Assembly: GCF_022539665.2 (NCBI RefSeq)
Contig: NC_081338.1
Span: forward strand, 6,808,446 to 6,872,445
Direction of reading: 5' to 3'
DNA length: 64,000 nucleotides
Source: Daphnia carinata
Lineage: Eukaryota; Arthropoda; Branchiopoda; Diplostraca; Daphniidae
The notes under the pieces were generated by a model. It had not been told where the DNA came from. It was given only the letters and a program-made list of their open reading frames with translations, and did not search any database. Positions 1-13,617 of this stretch are shown here, in pieces; the stretch's first letter is position 1, and each line of letters begins with the position of its first letter. The position numbers and the translations under genes were made by a program.

Positions 1-3000
1 AGACATTTTTATTTTTGAACAGTGGCTATGTAGCCAGCTGATTTGTTGAAGAATGTGCACCTCTTTTTGACGAACGCTGTCGTGCAATCATGGGCGTGGT
101 ATAAGCGATTTGAAATAGCAAAGAAAATGAATGAATTGAATAACGACTCCATCTTGATGTATTTTTTTTTTTGTGTGTGTGTGTGCGGATCATTTGAAGA
201 TAAAACAGGAGAGATTTTTGTTATTTATTTTGTCGAATTTTGTTTTGAAATTGAGGTCAAACCTGCCGGGCTACAACGGCTATAGTTGCCATTAGCGTGA
301 TTGAATTCCAGACCCACATTTTCTTTTTTTTTCATAAAAAAAAGAGTCCATTTTCTATGATGTTTTCATATATTTGGAGATGGTAGACAAACAAGACGTG
401 GGCTGTGGTACGCCGTTTTATCTCGGCTCTAATTATTTGCTTATCTTTATGTTTTTGCTCGTTCTAATGAGGTCAGAAAGCAAACAAAAAGGGGTAGAAC
501 GAGTCAATGGCTTCTTCTTCGATGAGTCTATTTCGTGAATAACTCGTATGCAAATCTCGCCGCGGCCTTCCAATTCCATTCGTTTTTTTTTAATGCAAAG
601 TGTGAGGTTGATGTTGGCCGACGAGCTACTGGTTTATTATACCGACATAATATTTCTTTTTTCCATTAAGAAAGAAATTTCATTTCTCCAGTGTTTTTTT
701 TTTTTTACGTTTGGTATGCGGTTTATTTTCTAACGGCATTTTCTCTTATGATTTTCTGTTTTCTTCTACACGCCCGTGGGCAGATTCTTTAAACTTCGTT
801 TTATCGACTTCAATATCTTCATTGAAAAAAAAAGAGGAAGGCGCACAAGGATCGTGACTTTTTATATTTTGTTATTCATAATATTAGACTATCCATTCCA
901 TACGAACAATGAAATTGTTCTCTCCCCCTTTTTTAAAACCTTTCTTTCGTTCAATCTCTTTTGTCGTTTCGATGGATTGAAGGAGAAATGTGACGCGCCT
1001 TGCGCTCCAAACTGTGGATCGTCTTAAAAGATAACAAGAAGAAAAAAAAAAAGACCCCCAAAAAAATTGTGACAATTTTGACGGAAACAAAGCCACGAAA
1101 AAAAGGGAGGACGTTATCTCACTTCCGCACGACAGGGCGTCCCCAGGGTTGGAAAATTGAATGTTGTGAATGATACGATAGGTATTTATAAACGAGTACG
1201 TGTCATATATATATTTCTCTTTCTTTTCTTTCTCTGGCAATAACGGTGGAAAAGCCACACATCTTTTGTACGTAGAACGTTTGGTATGTTCAGACGCTTT
1301 TCATATGTATTATATCAAACTTGACCCCTTTTTTTTTTTTAACGAAAAAGAAAAAGAAAAACAGAACACAAAAAAGCTGCAGGGGTTGTGGGAACCAAGC
1401 ACACGCTCACTCACGGGTCAGATCGGGTAATTACCTGTTTTTTTTTTTGTTTTTTTTTTTCTTTCCCCCTTCTTGATTTCACGCCGGGAATGCTTTACTT
1501 GTACGCCTTTGCACACACACATACACGCACTTTAAAACATTTTTTTATTTGGGGAGGGGGAAAAAAAGTACGCACGGCAGGGGGGGTTAGACGCGCGTGC
1601 CCTTTTCCTCCCATTTCTTCTTTTTTTTTTTTTTTTTTTTTTTTTAAGAAGCGCGCGTATTTAAATAGCCATCAGAAAAAGGAATCTTTTTTAACGGTTT
1701 TGATGGTGTTTTAGTACAAACTGTTACGATGGTGCAGAACCAAGTGGAAATCGGTAACGATACGTGTTTCCTGGTATTAACGATTTCGAAGTAAACACTT
1801 TTGAGAAGGAATGGCGGAGGCAAAACGGGTAAAAAAAAAACAACAACAACCTGTTATTATTATTCGTGGTATTGTGGAATTTTTTTTGGTGCTTAGTAGC
1901 TCTCGTGTCGTTCTTTCTTTTTTTGTGGGTAACGATATTCACTATTATTATTACTGATCGTGGTGGTAAGTTTCAAACGGCCGGAGATAACTGAAAACGT
2001 GGTACTAAAACAAGTGTCATTGAAAATCAAACGAGCCGTGAACAGTAATTTTTTTTTTTTTTTTTTTTTGCTTCGCGGTGTTGCGCTTGCAAACGATTCC
2101 CTCTTTGCGTCACGGTTATTATTTTTACCAAGCCGAAGAAGAAGAAAGAAAGGAAAGCCGATTGAGGGGAGGAGGGCGGGAGAAATCAAATTTAGCGCTC
2201 GCCATACGACATCTAGCGGTCTTTTCTTGTACTAAAATGTTCTTGGTGGTGCGATTAGGTATTGGTAGATGGCGTGGGTGCCGTTCTTAGACAACAACAA
2301 GAATAATGACACCAGGTGTGAGCCAACATGGTTGGACATACAACAACAACAGAAAAAAGAAAGAATGAAATAGGAGGTGAGGGGGGGGGGAATGGCAAGA
2401 TTGCTTTTCACCCACCCGGTGTGAAACGAGTGTTGTTGTAATCATCCACTAGTTGTATGTTTTGGCTACGCGTCTCTTTATATTTTGTCTGGACTTTTTT
2501 TTTTTTTTTTTTTTTTCCCTCTCTCTCTTTCCTTCTAGAAGGACCTCTCTTTTTTTCTTTTAAATTTCTTGAAGAGTGAACGCGCTCAGCGCAACAAACT
2601 CTAGGAAGGTTGAACCGTTAGATTGGCTCTAGTGAACCACCACCGGCCATCCTTTTGGGTATCCTTTTTTGCTTCGCATTTTGAAAAAATAAAAAGCACC
2701 GCACTTTGTTGGTTTGCCCGGGTGAAGCGGACGAGGTGCATAGCCTCATCCTTCTTTTTCCATCGAACCTTGTCGAGCTAGTCGAAAGGACTTTGAACCG
2801 TTTTTTTTTTTCTTTCTTTTTTTTTTTTTTTTAGTTTCTTATTTTTCTGTCTTCACTACACAATTCCCCCCCGCCTGTCTGTCTTTAATTCTTTTTGTAC
2901 TTGCTCGTCTTGGCTTAGCGCCACATTAACGGCATTCACCCACATCGATGTGTGTGTGTATTTGCGGTGTCGGGTTCACTGCCAAAATTGGATGGAAAAA

Positions 3001-3661
3001 GACACGCAAAAAGATACTGAAAGAATCTCATTGATCCCATGACTAAGTCTCTTTCTCTATTTCTTCTCAAACAAATAAATAGCCACCGTGATTCGCCACC
3101 GTGTGGCCATTCCAAACGATTGGGGTTTTTGTTTGAATGCAGAAGAAGAAAAAAAAAGAGAAGCAAAATCATTAACGGTGAGGTCCCCTCTTTTTTTTTC
3201 CGTTTGTTCATTTGCGTCAACATCCAGCTGCGACGCCTGGCATGAGAAGAAAGACGAGATGATGTTTTTTCTTAAAAGAACAAAAATTATGCGGCAGTTT
3301 TTTTTTTCTTTCTCTCTTTTAGTTTGATGGTATTTGAAGAAAAAAAAGGGGGGGGGGGGAATTCTTTGTCGCTGGTGTTATGATGCAGCCAGCCTTCCTT
3401 ATCGAGCGAATAAAAATTCGTCTTGCGGATAAGTATCCCAAACATGGCATTTTTCAATAAATCTCTGGAGGAAGAATTTAATTGAGTAGAAAGTTTGTTT
3501 GACCCAAACAAAGACGTTTCTGGGACGGTCGGAGGGGGGAAGTATGAAGCAACAGCCGGATCAATCGTAAAAGAAGGAGCAGGTTGTGATTCTCTCTCTG
3601 TGTGTGTGTGTGTGTGTGTGCCCGCATTTTTTTCTAATACGCCATTCAAAAATATTCCGTT

Positions 3662-3697
<36 letters not shown>

Positions 3698-4038
3698 ATA
3701 AAGAAAAGGCGGATTTTTTTTTTTCCCTACACTGATGATGTTATGGAACAACTTAGAGCCAGCAATCTGTCAGCTGCTTTTTCGATTTTGCTAGTAAATT
3801 GTCTTTTCAAAAATTTTTGTTTTGTTTGGCTTTGTTCTCATTGAATTCCAATTATATTTCGAGAACAGCAGCCCAGAAGCTTTTGACCGTAGACTACCTT
3901 AAATGGCTACACACGCAATGAGTTAACTTCCAATTACGCACCGTTGGCTTCCCCATCTAACTGCCTGTTTTTTTTTTGTTTTCTTTCTTTTTTTTTTCCC
4001 CAACTTGCGTTGTTGAACTTTTGATAGTGTCGCCGTAA

Positions 4039-4070
<32 letters not shown>

Positions 4071-5307
4071 CGAATTTATTTTTGCTTAGTTAAATAAATG
4101 GCTAAGTAATGAAGAATGATGGGAATTAAGTTTGGAGTGGAAAGTCGTGCTCGTGTCGCCATCGTAACGACCCCGTTACCAAAAATAAATTTTCGTTTGC
4201 CTAATTTTTGCGGTGTTGCGTTTCTCGGATGATTTGAAATGAATATTCATGCCGTACTCCTCTCCCCCCCCCCCCTGCTGTTCATCTTTTTTTGTTTGTT
4301 GCTATACGCATTTTTTTTTTCCCGCACGTGATTTGTGAGATGGAATCTCTTTATTCTTTCATAAATTGGAGAGGGTTGGGGGACACTCCCAAAACGATTG
4401 CAATATATCCTGACAATTTTCGAGTGGGACACACATTGAATGAAAGGGAAAAGCGTAGTGTTTTCTTTTCTTTTGAAATACTTGGAATTTATCAATTTTT
4501 TTCATGTTGTTTTTCTTTTCTTGATAATTTCTCCTAGTGAACCGGATGTCCTTTTAATGTTTTTTCTTTCCAGAAAAAAAAAGCGAAACAAAAACGATTT
4601 GTAAATTGTTTTCACGAAAGCGGCCAACCCGGTTGTAGACTACACCCTCCTCCCCCCCCCCAAAAAAAAGAGTTTTGAAATACCAAGAATTTGCATACCA
4701 TTAAGAACGATTTTTGATTATCCCCTTTAAAAACGCTATTCCTGAAAAACGATTCAAAATGGAACAGGGCTCTTATCCTGTTTACCTCTCCTCCTCCCCA
4801 TCTCTTGGCACTGTAAAAATGTATATAATAAGACGGTAACAAAACAACAATCGTTTTTCCTAATAATATCAGACTATTATGATGGAACAGGTTAGCAGCA
4901 AAATGGGTGGAGCTTGCGTCGCTCTTCTTTTTTTTTTTTTTTTTTTTGTAATCACGGAAACGTTTTGTGTGTATCTAGTTTGTATGTGTGGCACTAGTAA
5001 CTCATGTTACTATACCGCCAGTGCGGAAGATCATTTTCATCTTCTTTTTCGAAACAACCCATTGCTAGAGGCGATTTATCTATTTTATTTTATTTTATTT
5101 TACTTTTTTTTTTTCAAAAAAGGCATCGAGTTGAAAGAAAAAAGATTCTTTTTACTTTTATTTTATTTTTTTGAAACGGAATGTCGGCAGGCTCCAACAC
5201 ACAGAACACAAAACACTAGCGAATGCCGAAGGACTTACCACATTTCACAGTCCCCGCCCACTTGTGTGTACCTGCCGGCGTTCGGGAGAGAACGTGCTGC
5301 TACACTC

Positions 5308-5352
<45 letters not shown>

Positions 5353-5757
5353 CTTGCGTTGTGAGTGCGTACGTCCCAGCACAGCGTTTTTTGCCTTGTT
5401 TCATCATTTAGTCTCGCTCCTGGTGTCGTGACGGTCGTGACTCTAGAATCGCTCCTCCTCCTCCTCTTTTATTGATTATTTTCCCTTTCCGTTCAATTTT
5501 CTTTCTGCGAATTGAACGTGATCGACTCTTCATCCGGATAATTATAGTGTCAATCCTCTTAATAACAACCTGACATCGCTGTGTGTGTGAGTGTGTGTGT
5601 GCGTATGTGTGTGTGCGTGTTATTAAACGTTTCGTGGAGGTTTATCGCCGTATTGAGGACGACGATGATTCTATCAAACTCTCGGACATCCCGCGTGTTT
5701 TTTTCTTCTTTTCAAACCTTGAAACGTCCCAATCAAAAACACTAGGAGTGAAGGGAA

Positions 5758-5799
<42 letters not shown>

Positions 5800-6193
5800 A
5801 ATCTCAATTGTGAGACGAAAAGAAGAAAAAAATTAGTTTGCGACGACCTGCCAGGCACAGTGTACTCCTTTTCGTTTGCCTTTCTTGACGTTTGTCGTGA
5901 CCAAATACAGCACTGGACGGGGAGACTCGAAAAGAACAGTGTTTGATGCCGTCCTTTTGTGGGAGAAGAGACTTCCATGTTGTCGCTATAGATGGACTCT
6001 AGATTTTGGAAAATCTTTCTCTCGTTTTTTATTCTTTCGTCGTTCTACAAGCGTTTCGCTGCTTTCGAATTCAGTGGCGAGAAGTCTTGGAAATTTGTGA
6101 ACAAGAAGGTTTTGGGAAAAGGGGGGGGGGACGTGATTAGTTTAATCAAGTGCCTTTTTGGTGCGGGGAGCTTTGGCTGGGAGATGAATAAGA
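1..6193 (+). other. Upstream region / 5' flank of the RasGAP gene, no coding exon recognised
   Basis: No exon with conserved protein character was found on either strand. The stretch is full of homopolymers, including A30 near 4041-4070 and T38 at 5760-5797, plus TG/GT repeats (about 3600-3620 and 5580-5620) and a CT repeat at about 5312-5344. Open frames here translate to F-, K- and S-rich low-complexity strings and are not credible genes. The last few hundred bases are presumably promoter and 5' untranslated leader for the exon starting at 6194, but no clear core promoter motif was seen. Confidence 0.6.
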
Positions 6194-7238
6194 ATGGCGG
6201 CGGCGACGACGGACGCCCGGCACGAATTCGTCACTGCTAGCCTCGGTTTGGTGCACCTGCGATCCGTTCCGGTGGTGAAAAATGAAGCTGGCGGCCAAGA
6301 CGGATATGGCAAAGTGTCCAGCAGCAGGAGGAAAAGGAAGCCGCGCTGCTATCGCGCCCTCTCCGGCGTCAGTTTTCAGAACTCTGTCGATGTCGTTGGC
6401 GATGCCGCGAGCTGCGCAGCCGGAACGAACAGAAGCAACCGAAGCAATAACAGTTACGACGAGACCTATTGCTGGGAAATGGATCGCGATCAATCGTCTT
6501 ATTGCTGGACGGATCAGCAGCGAATAGCTCCCGGTCCGGCCACGACATCGACGTCTCCGGCCGGCACGGTGCGCGTCACGTTTGTCCACCGAACGGTGAC
6601 GGACTATTCGAATCGAGTGGCCACCTCTGACGAAGATGAAGAAGCTTTACAAGTGGAGGGAGAAGAAGAAGAAGAAGAAGAAGAAGATTCGGCCGATGAA
6701 GATTACGATCAATCGTCTGCTTCGGTCAGCGTGACCGGCAGCTATCACCACCACCATCATCATCAGGCCGCCACCACAATGGCAACGTCGCAGCAGGTGG
6801 ATGCTGGCGATGCGGACGGTCAAGAGCACATTTACGACACTCCATGTTCGGCTGAAGAGCTTTACCATTCTGACCTGTTGTCTGATTCGGATTTGTCCGG
6901 CCTGGATTTATCCATATTCGAGCCAGGCAGTAGTCCAACAACGGCCATTGGTGGTCGTGATGAAAAGCGGGGATGCATGGCTAGCGCCGGTGCGGGTCAG
7001 CTAACGGACAAGAAAGGCAGAAAGGCTTTCATCTACCGACCCCCGCGGCCTCAACGGCATCTCAGTCGCGGGAAAACGTTCCGCGAACGGCTGGCCAAAC
7101 CCCTCCAGAAATTCTTTCACGTTCCAGCACCGCCCGCCGTCGATTACGACGAGTGCGACCACCAATCGGGACGTAATAGTTCGGCCGATACAACACCACC
7201 GACAATCGTTACCGACCTCGATACAGAACTATCAGCAG
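6194..7238 (+). CDS. raskol: RasGAP (raskol/SynGAP-like), candidate first coding exon 1a
   Basis: This is a 348-codon open exon with GC-richer, non-repetitive coding sequence, unlike its flanks. It starts at the ATG at 6194; an in-frame TGA at 6185 rules out extension. It ends at a CAG|GTACAC donor in phase 1. The protein is largely disordered: an acidic E/D run near residues 153-172, a short His run (YHHHHHHQ) near 185, then a basic stretch RHLSRGKTFRERLAKPLQKF near 292-311. Splicing to the exon at 11913 restores an open frame in the correct phase and leads into a PH-like segment. I assign it to the RasGAP gene by phase, strand and continuity, since the N-terminus itself is not diagnostic. 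Several alternative first exons exist downstream, so this is probably one long isoform. Confidence 0.75.
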
Positions 7239-10200
7239 GTACACACGAAAACGAAAGAAAGAAAGAAAGAAAAAAAAACAAAACAATTTGATTGTTGTTA
7301 TTTACAACAGCAACTACCACAACGATACGCTACGCACCCACAAAATGTTCGATTTTCAAATCGAACTTTAGGCAAACGAACAAATAGATTTTGTTTTTCC
7401 TTTAAAAAAAAAAAAAAGAAAAAAAAAAAAAAATAACACTGTTCCAGGTGTAACGTTGGGACAGTTATAGGAACTCGGGCTTCATTTCCTTATTGGATTT
7501 TCGTTGTATAACGTCGCATACCTTTTTACTTCATGCGTTTCTAATTCGCTTGATTGAGAGAAACACGTTTTTGTTTGTGAAATGTCGCTGTAAATCTTGC
7601 AGGTTGTGCCGTTAGTTTCAACCTTGGGTTTCTATACTAGGCTTTTTTTTTTTCTTTCTATATATCGTGGAACGAATGGGGAAAAATAAGAAATGATTAA
7701 TTTGTTTTATTACGTTTTATCAGAACGGAACGACTTAACAGGATCAAAAATGATGACACTGTCGTTCGTCACTTCGGTTCCGTTGGTTTTTTTTTTTTGT
7801 TTTTGTTTGTTTGGTTTCGAGTATACGGTTTCGGCCTCTGTGCGTGTGTGTATGGTTGTGTACACTCCTTGCGGTATTCCCCTCTGTATAGAAAGTATCG
7901 TAAAGATAATCACTCTTGTACTTGTGTCAAAGCTGTCAGCTATCATTACCAGCCGTAAAAAAAAAAAAGAGGGAGAGGGGGAGAGAACAAAGAAATAACA
8001 GCAAAACGTTTTAACTGTTTGAATAATTTATTTTTCTCATCACAGCAGTTCGATCAAAATTTCCCGTCATTTTTATGTTGGGTTTTTCGTATTGAATTTC
8101 CATCACGTTGAATCGATCCGCTTGTCTGCTTTTGTATTTTTTTCTTTTTTTTTTTAAATCGAAATTAATTCACGCATTTGGCAATCATGGACGACATACC
8201 GGGACTACCGCTTCAGGTCGTCGTTGCTAATAAAAAAATGTACAGGTGCGCCGATGATGGCTTTTCGCTGTTCTTTCTCTCTCTCCCGAAGATTGTTGTT
8301 CAAATTTTTACGATTATTGAACGAACGGAGCTTTAGGGCGTTCTCGCGAATCTGCCGTGCCTTTTAACACGTTATACCCCACTAGCGAAATTCAAATGAC
8401 GACTCACCTGTGTCGCGATAACGGACGTTTTTCAAATCGGTCAGGTCAACTTATTTCTTTCTTTCTTTCTTTCGTTTTTCTTTTTTTTTTTTAAAGAAAA
8501 TTCAAACAGACATCGCACACAGACGTGTGTTACGTCAATTCTTTTTTCTGACCATTTTCAGTTTTCGGGTTATAGGTCTGTGTGATAGAGTGAAAGTTTT
8601 TTTTTTTTTTATACATCCCCCCCGCATTTCCATAAAGAAAATATCGTCACTCCTTTTCAGACTACATGATACTTTTCTTTCCTTTCTTTCTTTTTCCCAT
8701 CATCAAGCAGCAGCTCATGATGATCCAGGTCAACTGGTCACACAATACATTTTGGGTTGCCAGCTAAAGTCGAGAGAGTTTACCTTCGTCTTCCTTCTTT
8801 TTTTTTTTTTTTTTTTCTTGGGCGATTGTAGCGAAAATAGAAGGGGCTGCGCTGACACTGCATAAATTTCGACGCACGGACTAGATTTTTTTGTTGAATT
8901 TTTTTTTTTTTTTTTTTTTTAAGAATCTTTTCATTCGACGTGTTTATTCATTTTGGCTGTCATTACATTTTTTTTTTCTTGGGGGGAATCTTTTATGAAA
9001 TCGAATGATGAGAAAATGAAAGTGCGGGTTGGTTATTAAATAAGGCAATCAAAAGCTTTTCGATTATCTATAGAAAGAAAATTTTATTCACTTAATCCAA
9101 CTTGTTGGACACGTTGCTGTTATCCGATGCGGGATGCTGGTCAATTGTTTAGTTTGGAAAGTTATTTTTTTTCTGGTCATCTTATCGTCTTGTTGTTGGA
9201 AACAACATTTCTGAAACAAATGTTACATTAGCAAAGAATGAATAGAATTTTTAGAAAAATTTTAAAGAAAATGAGATTAAAATTATCTTTTTTTTTTTTT
9301 TTTTTTTTTTGAATATTTTTGTCCTTTTTTTTTCCATGAGAACATTCTCACGCGTGATTTGCCCGTCGGGTTATATGCTGCCGGTTGTGCAATTTCAAAA
9401 GAAAGAAAAAAAAAAGATAAAAGGATGACTGTATAGAAGTAAATGCCGCTCGCATTAGAATCTAAATACGCGCCATTTTGTGTGCTGTGTCTAGTGCCCC
9501 GTTTGGGTTTTGTTCGAAACGAAATGCTTCAGGAGATGTAGGGACAGACCTTCAATACCACACCCTGGCGTGAGTGAAGCGTTGGCGGTTTTTTTTTTTC
9601 TTTTTCTTTTCGGTTCACACGTTTTCAAACATTAGGCTCACTAATTTATCGACAAAAGCAGCAAAACGCAACGATAATGCGAAAGACGGTTTGACATTTT
9701 TTATTCCTTTCATTTTTCGTGATTTTGATGGGGGTCGTTCGTGAAAAAAAAAAATGTCAAGCGCAAAGTAAAATAAGGTCGACGAAGATAACCTTCACTT
9801 TACCTGCATGTTCGGCTTAGGTAAAATGGATTTGGAAAAAACGTTTTTCCAAAAAAATTTGAATTTTTGCTTTGTTGATCTGGCCTTTTCGTGTGCTGCC
9901 AAAAGCCCTTTGAATGATGACGTTTTCTGGTTGCAAAAAAAAAAAGAAGACCCCGGTCAAATATTATACAACAATCCCGTTAGTTGGCGTGTGTCCACAC
10001 TCACACACGCATCCAATTGTTAAAAAAAAAAAAACAAAAAAAAAAAACGAAAACATTTTTTTAAAATTCTTTTTCTTATACAACTACGCGCATGATGGAT
10101 TAGTTTCTACATTTGTACTGTTTACATACGAAAACAAAGGAGCTTGTAACTTGCTCCGGAAATGGATAGCTGGACATGTCCGGTTTATTTTTTTATTTTT

Positions 10201-10690
10201 GGGCATAATCAAAGCTCCTTTTTTTTATTCTAAAAAAAAAAAAAACTGTTACACGTAATCCGTCACCTAGTTACAAAAACGTACGATCCACTCCATTTTT
10301 TATGACTCTATACACATGTAACTGTATCTGGACGTGGGAGACGTCAACTCATCCGTGATCTCTATTGCTACACATCCACCCGGATTTTCTCATAGCCCGG
10401 CCGTGTAAAAAACCCAGTTGAGTGCACGTCGTCAAAGGCGTCGGTTCTGCCCGATGTGAATCTAGAATTGAGTGTGCTACACATTTTTGTTTTTATTGTT
10501 GTCATTCCGTGCTAGAAAAAGCAAGTGTCGCTCATAAATTATTCAGCCATTAATTGTTCGAAACATCCGTTAGATTCAGGCCCCCCCCCCCCCCACAGCT
10601 TCATGAATGAATGCGTGGCCGTCTTATTGCGATACGTGATTTTAGTTTAATAAAACGAAAGATTCGTTCGGATCAAGTGGAGAAGAAGTG
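7239..10690 (+). other. Intron 1 of the RasGAP gene
   Basis: There is no conserved coding sequence on either strand. It contains many T and A homopolymers (for example near 7403-7432, 8880-8925 and 9280-9310) and a C15 run near 10580-10594. The ORFs here are low-complexity translations. Confidence 0.6.
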
Positions 10691-10775
10691 ATGATGATGA
10701 TATGTCATAGCGGCCATTTGTTGGCTGCCAAATTCCGCCATTGGGTGGCCACTACCAGAAGCAAATACTATGAAG
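10691..10775 (+). CDS. RasGAP candidate alternative first exon 1b
   Basis: This is a short open exon of 28 codons beginning with three consecutive ATGs (10691, 10694, 10697); an in-frame TAG lies at 10643. The peptide MMMICHSGHLLAAKFRHW is basic and hydrophobic. It ends at GAAG|GTAAAA in phase 1, the same phase as exon 1a, so it could splice to the exon at 11913 and join in frame. The base composition is non-repetitive, unlike the flanking intron. No homologue is recognised. The evidence is phase and composition only, so this is tentative. Confidence 0.4.
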
Positions 10776-11912
10776 GTAAAAATGTTCACCATCATGCGGA
10801 TGTGCTACTCTTCTTCTTCTTTCCTTTTTGTATATTCAATGGGAAAATGTCCGTTTCTTTTTATTATTTGACGTGTTGTCAACATTGAATAGAGACGAAC
10901 CGACATTTTCTTTTTATGGGATGATCGTTCCAAACGCTTTTATCGCGTCGAGCAACAAAAGATTCTTCCTTTTTTTTTTTTTTATTCGTCCACCTGTTGT
11001 GAGAGAAGTCACCGTTTTTTTGCTCGGTTAGATTAAGGATTTTGATTTCATTCCGCCTTTCTCCCCGAAGAATGGGTTCCTCACACAGCGAATGGATGCG
11101 CCGTGAGCTTTGCACACTGAGAAAGAATTAAACATTTTCTTTTTTTTTTGCTATCAACATAAATTTGTCTGTCTACCTGGAAAAAAAAAAAAGCGGCAAT
11201 GGATGTCTGACTGGGTTACCTGGATCCATCCTTTCTGGTCGTAATAAGAAAAATTAATAAGTCCTAGTTGTGGCATCCTTTTGTGTAAAGATTGTGTCGC
11301 GTCTAAAGAAGGTAAAAAAAAAAAAAAAAAGAAAAAAAGAGAAAGAAACAGACCGTAAACCAACCGCCAGTCTACCACCTCACGAAAGGAAGAAAACAAA
11401 AATAAGTCGGTCACGCCCAATTTCGCGTGAGCTGTCTGTTGATGGACATTGGTGAGTTTCACCTTTTTCGCATTGGGCACACACACGTAGAGGGCAAACG
11501 CATTCCATTGTTGTTGTTTTTTTTTTATCGAAACGATAAATCTTCATCCCGACGAGAAAAACAACAAACAATTTTTTTAATATGCAAAAAGCGGACGATT
11601 GTGTAAGAAACTTGGATTTATTTCTTCTTGTATTTTTTATTCTTTTTAATTTGATTGTTTGCTCATTTTTTTTTTTTTTTGTGGAGGATTCTCGTCTTAT
11701 CTCATCGACATTTTTAGTCTTTTTTTTTTTTTTTTTTCCAACTTGTTTCGTCGCATTCCGACGATTTCTTACAAATTTAAAATCCAACAAGAGTTGAGGA
11801 AATCGTTGTAATGCAACAGGTCAAACGTGGTCAATGAATTAACGTGCATTTGTATTATCCGTTTCGAAAATTTCACTCATTTTGTTCTGTTCTCTTATTG
11901 TTTGCGTTACAG

Positions 11913-12061
11913 ATAAGGAAGTGGCGCTTGGTCATCATCCCAGCAACAAGTTGACGACCAAGAATGGCGACAAAGCACCGCTGGTTTCATGGGAGCCGTA
12001 TTTCTGTGTCCTACTCCAAGACGAACAGACCTTTACGGCCTACCGCAGCGAAGAAATGGCT
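11913..12061 (+). CDS. raskol: RasGAP exon 2, start of a PH-like segment
   Basis: The acceptor follows TTTGCGTTACAG and the donor is GCT|GTAAGT; phase in 1, phase out 0. The product includes SWEPYFCVLLQDEQTFTAYR, which looks like successive beta strands of a pleckstrin-homology domain (W..YFCVL...FTAY). In SynGAP/DAB2IP/RASAL2 proteins a split PH domain precedes the C2 domain and helps membrane targeting. Joining to exon 1a keeps the frame open. Confidence 0.75.
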
Positions 12062-13382
12062 GTAAGTTTCCATTTTATTTTTGAATTGTTTTCTTCCCCC
12101 TCTCCTTTCCTCCCTCCACGAAAAATCAGTTTATTATCACGGTTTACATGTAGAAGAACATCATTTCACTTGATTCTGAGTTTGAAAGACAAGGTAAAAA
12201 AAACAAAAAACAAAACAAAACAAACTGGCAGAGGTGATGCTCGTTAGTGTCTCGAATTTCCCTGCCGCTTTCAACGTTCCCTTCGGTGATATTTGCCAAG
12301 AAGGAAGAACAAACAAGTGTCCAGTTTATTCTTTTTCAAATTTTAAAACATTGTATGTGTGTGTATATAAAACAGTCACAACCTGTGAGACTACCTTTTT
12401 TTTTTTCAGCCTTGAACAGTCCTTGTATAGAATTTAAAATTATTGAAGTTCGTTTTCTTTTTTATTTTCCTTATAGTTGGCAAGTCTCTAGTGTTCTTTC
12501 CGATGTTTGTCTACTGACGATAACGTTGAAGCCATTTCGTGTTGATTTAAAAACCCCTTTCCGAATAGGCCATGAACAAAAAGGACATCAGGTTTCTTTC
12601 ATTCTCTTCTTGTCATTGGGGTTTTCTTTTATAGACGCCAGCAGGTGCACCAAAGTTTACGACATTAAATGAGTGAAAGTCACACGTAAAAAGTAAAAAA
12701 AAAAAATGAGACGCGCTGCCTTATAATGAACGTGGGCTGAAAGGAAAAAAAAAAATGTCGTGATCTGAGAAAGTATTTGAACTTTAATGACAAAAGCGAA
12801 TGATTGGTAAATGAAACAGGAAATTTCGATGTTAAATGGATCGACTTTCTTTGCTTTCGTTTTCAGTCGGAAATGATTGAAACTTTTACCCTTTTGATTT
12901 GAAAGAACAAACCAACAAATTCTTTTCTATTTTAAACGAAAAACCTACTACAGGTCTGTCCAGGTTTCGTAATAAAACGCTCAGAGAAACGCCCTCAGGT
13001 AAATCGTGTGTCTTTCTTCTTTTTTCTCTTTTCTTCTTCTTCTTTCCCGAATGTCCATTAGCATGCCCCTGCTCTCCTCCGCTTTTATTATTTGATTTTT
13101 CAAAACGAAATGTGGACGTGTTTTATTTTCGTATTTTTCTGCTTCACCCGAACTCTGAAAAGGAAATTTGAATATTTGTTTGACTTGATAATTATGGCAT
13201 TTTCATTGGTTCGTCGTTAACTCTGCACGCGCAAAAAAAAATATCGACATAGCTTAATCTACATGTTTTTGTTTTTATTTTTTATTTTTTTTTTTTTTTT
13301 CCCTGCCATTTTTGGTTGTATTTTGACGCACACGACATCGGCTTTTCTGGGCGTGGTTCCACTCCGATGATGGCAAAACAAG
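12062..13382 (+). other. RasGAP intron 2
   Basis: This is intronic sequence with no conserved exon seen. Open frames such as the one at 12247-12672 lack coding character. T and A runs are frequent. Confidence 0.55.
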
Positions 13383-13617
13383 GTGGGAGATATGGTCTTC
13401 TCTGATACGCCTCGAGTTCGTCTGGATAGCGGCGGGCGTCAATTTCGACGCCGTTGGGGATACGACGGTTCGGCCGCCGGATGCGGCGGAGGCGCGGGCC
13501 CCGGAAGTCTGAACGGAGGCGCCGGTCACTTGGAAGACATCGAAGAAGACGGCGACGATATCAGCGACACCTATTCGCTGCGCGATGAAACTCTATACAA
13601 CTCGATTCTCCACGAAG
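13383..13617 (+). CDS. raskol: RasGAP exon 3, PH-linker with Gly-rich and acidic segments
   Basis: The open, GC-rich exon encodes VGDMVFSDTPRVRLDSGG followed by a Gly/Ala-rich stretch, an acidic segment (EDIEEDGDDISDTYS) and LRDETLYNSILHE. The donor is GAAG|GTGAGT (phase 1). The acceptor is inferred at AACAAG|GTGGGA (phase 0), which has a weak pyrimidine tract and is the least certain boundary; an in-frame TGA at 13368 limits how far upstream it could lie. Following exon 2 it reads EEMA-VGDMVF, a plausible continuation of the PH-like segment. Confidence 0.65.

Noticed and set aside
1-6190. Numerous 60-160 residue ORFs rich in F, K, S or L
   Set aside because: They follow T, A and CT homopolymers, lack splice-consistent structure and show no family motifs.
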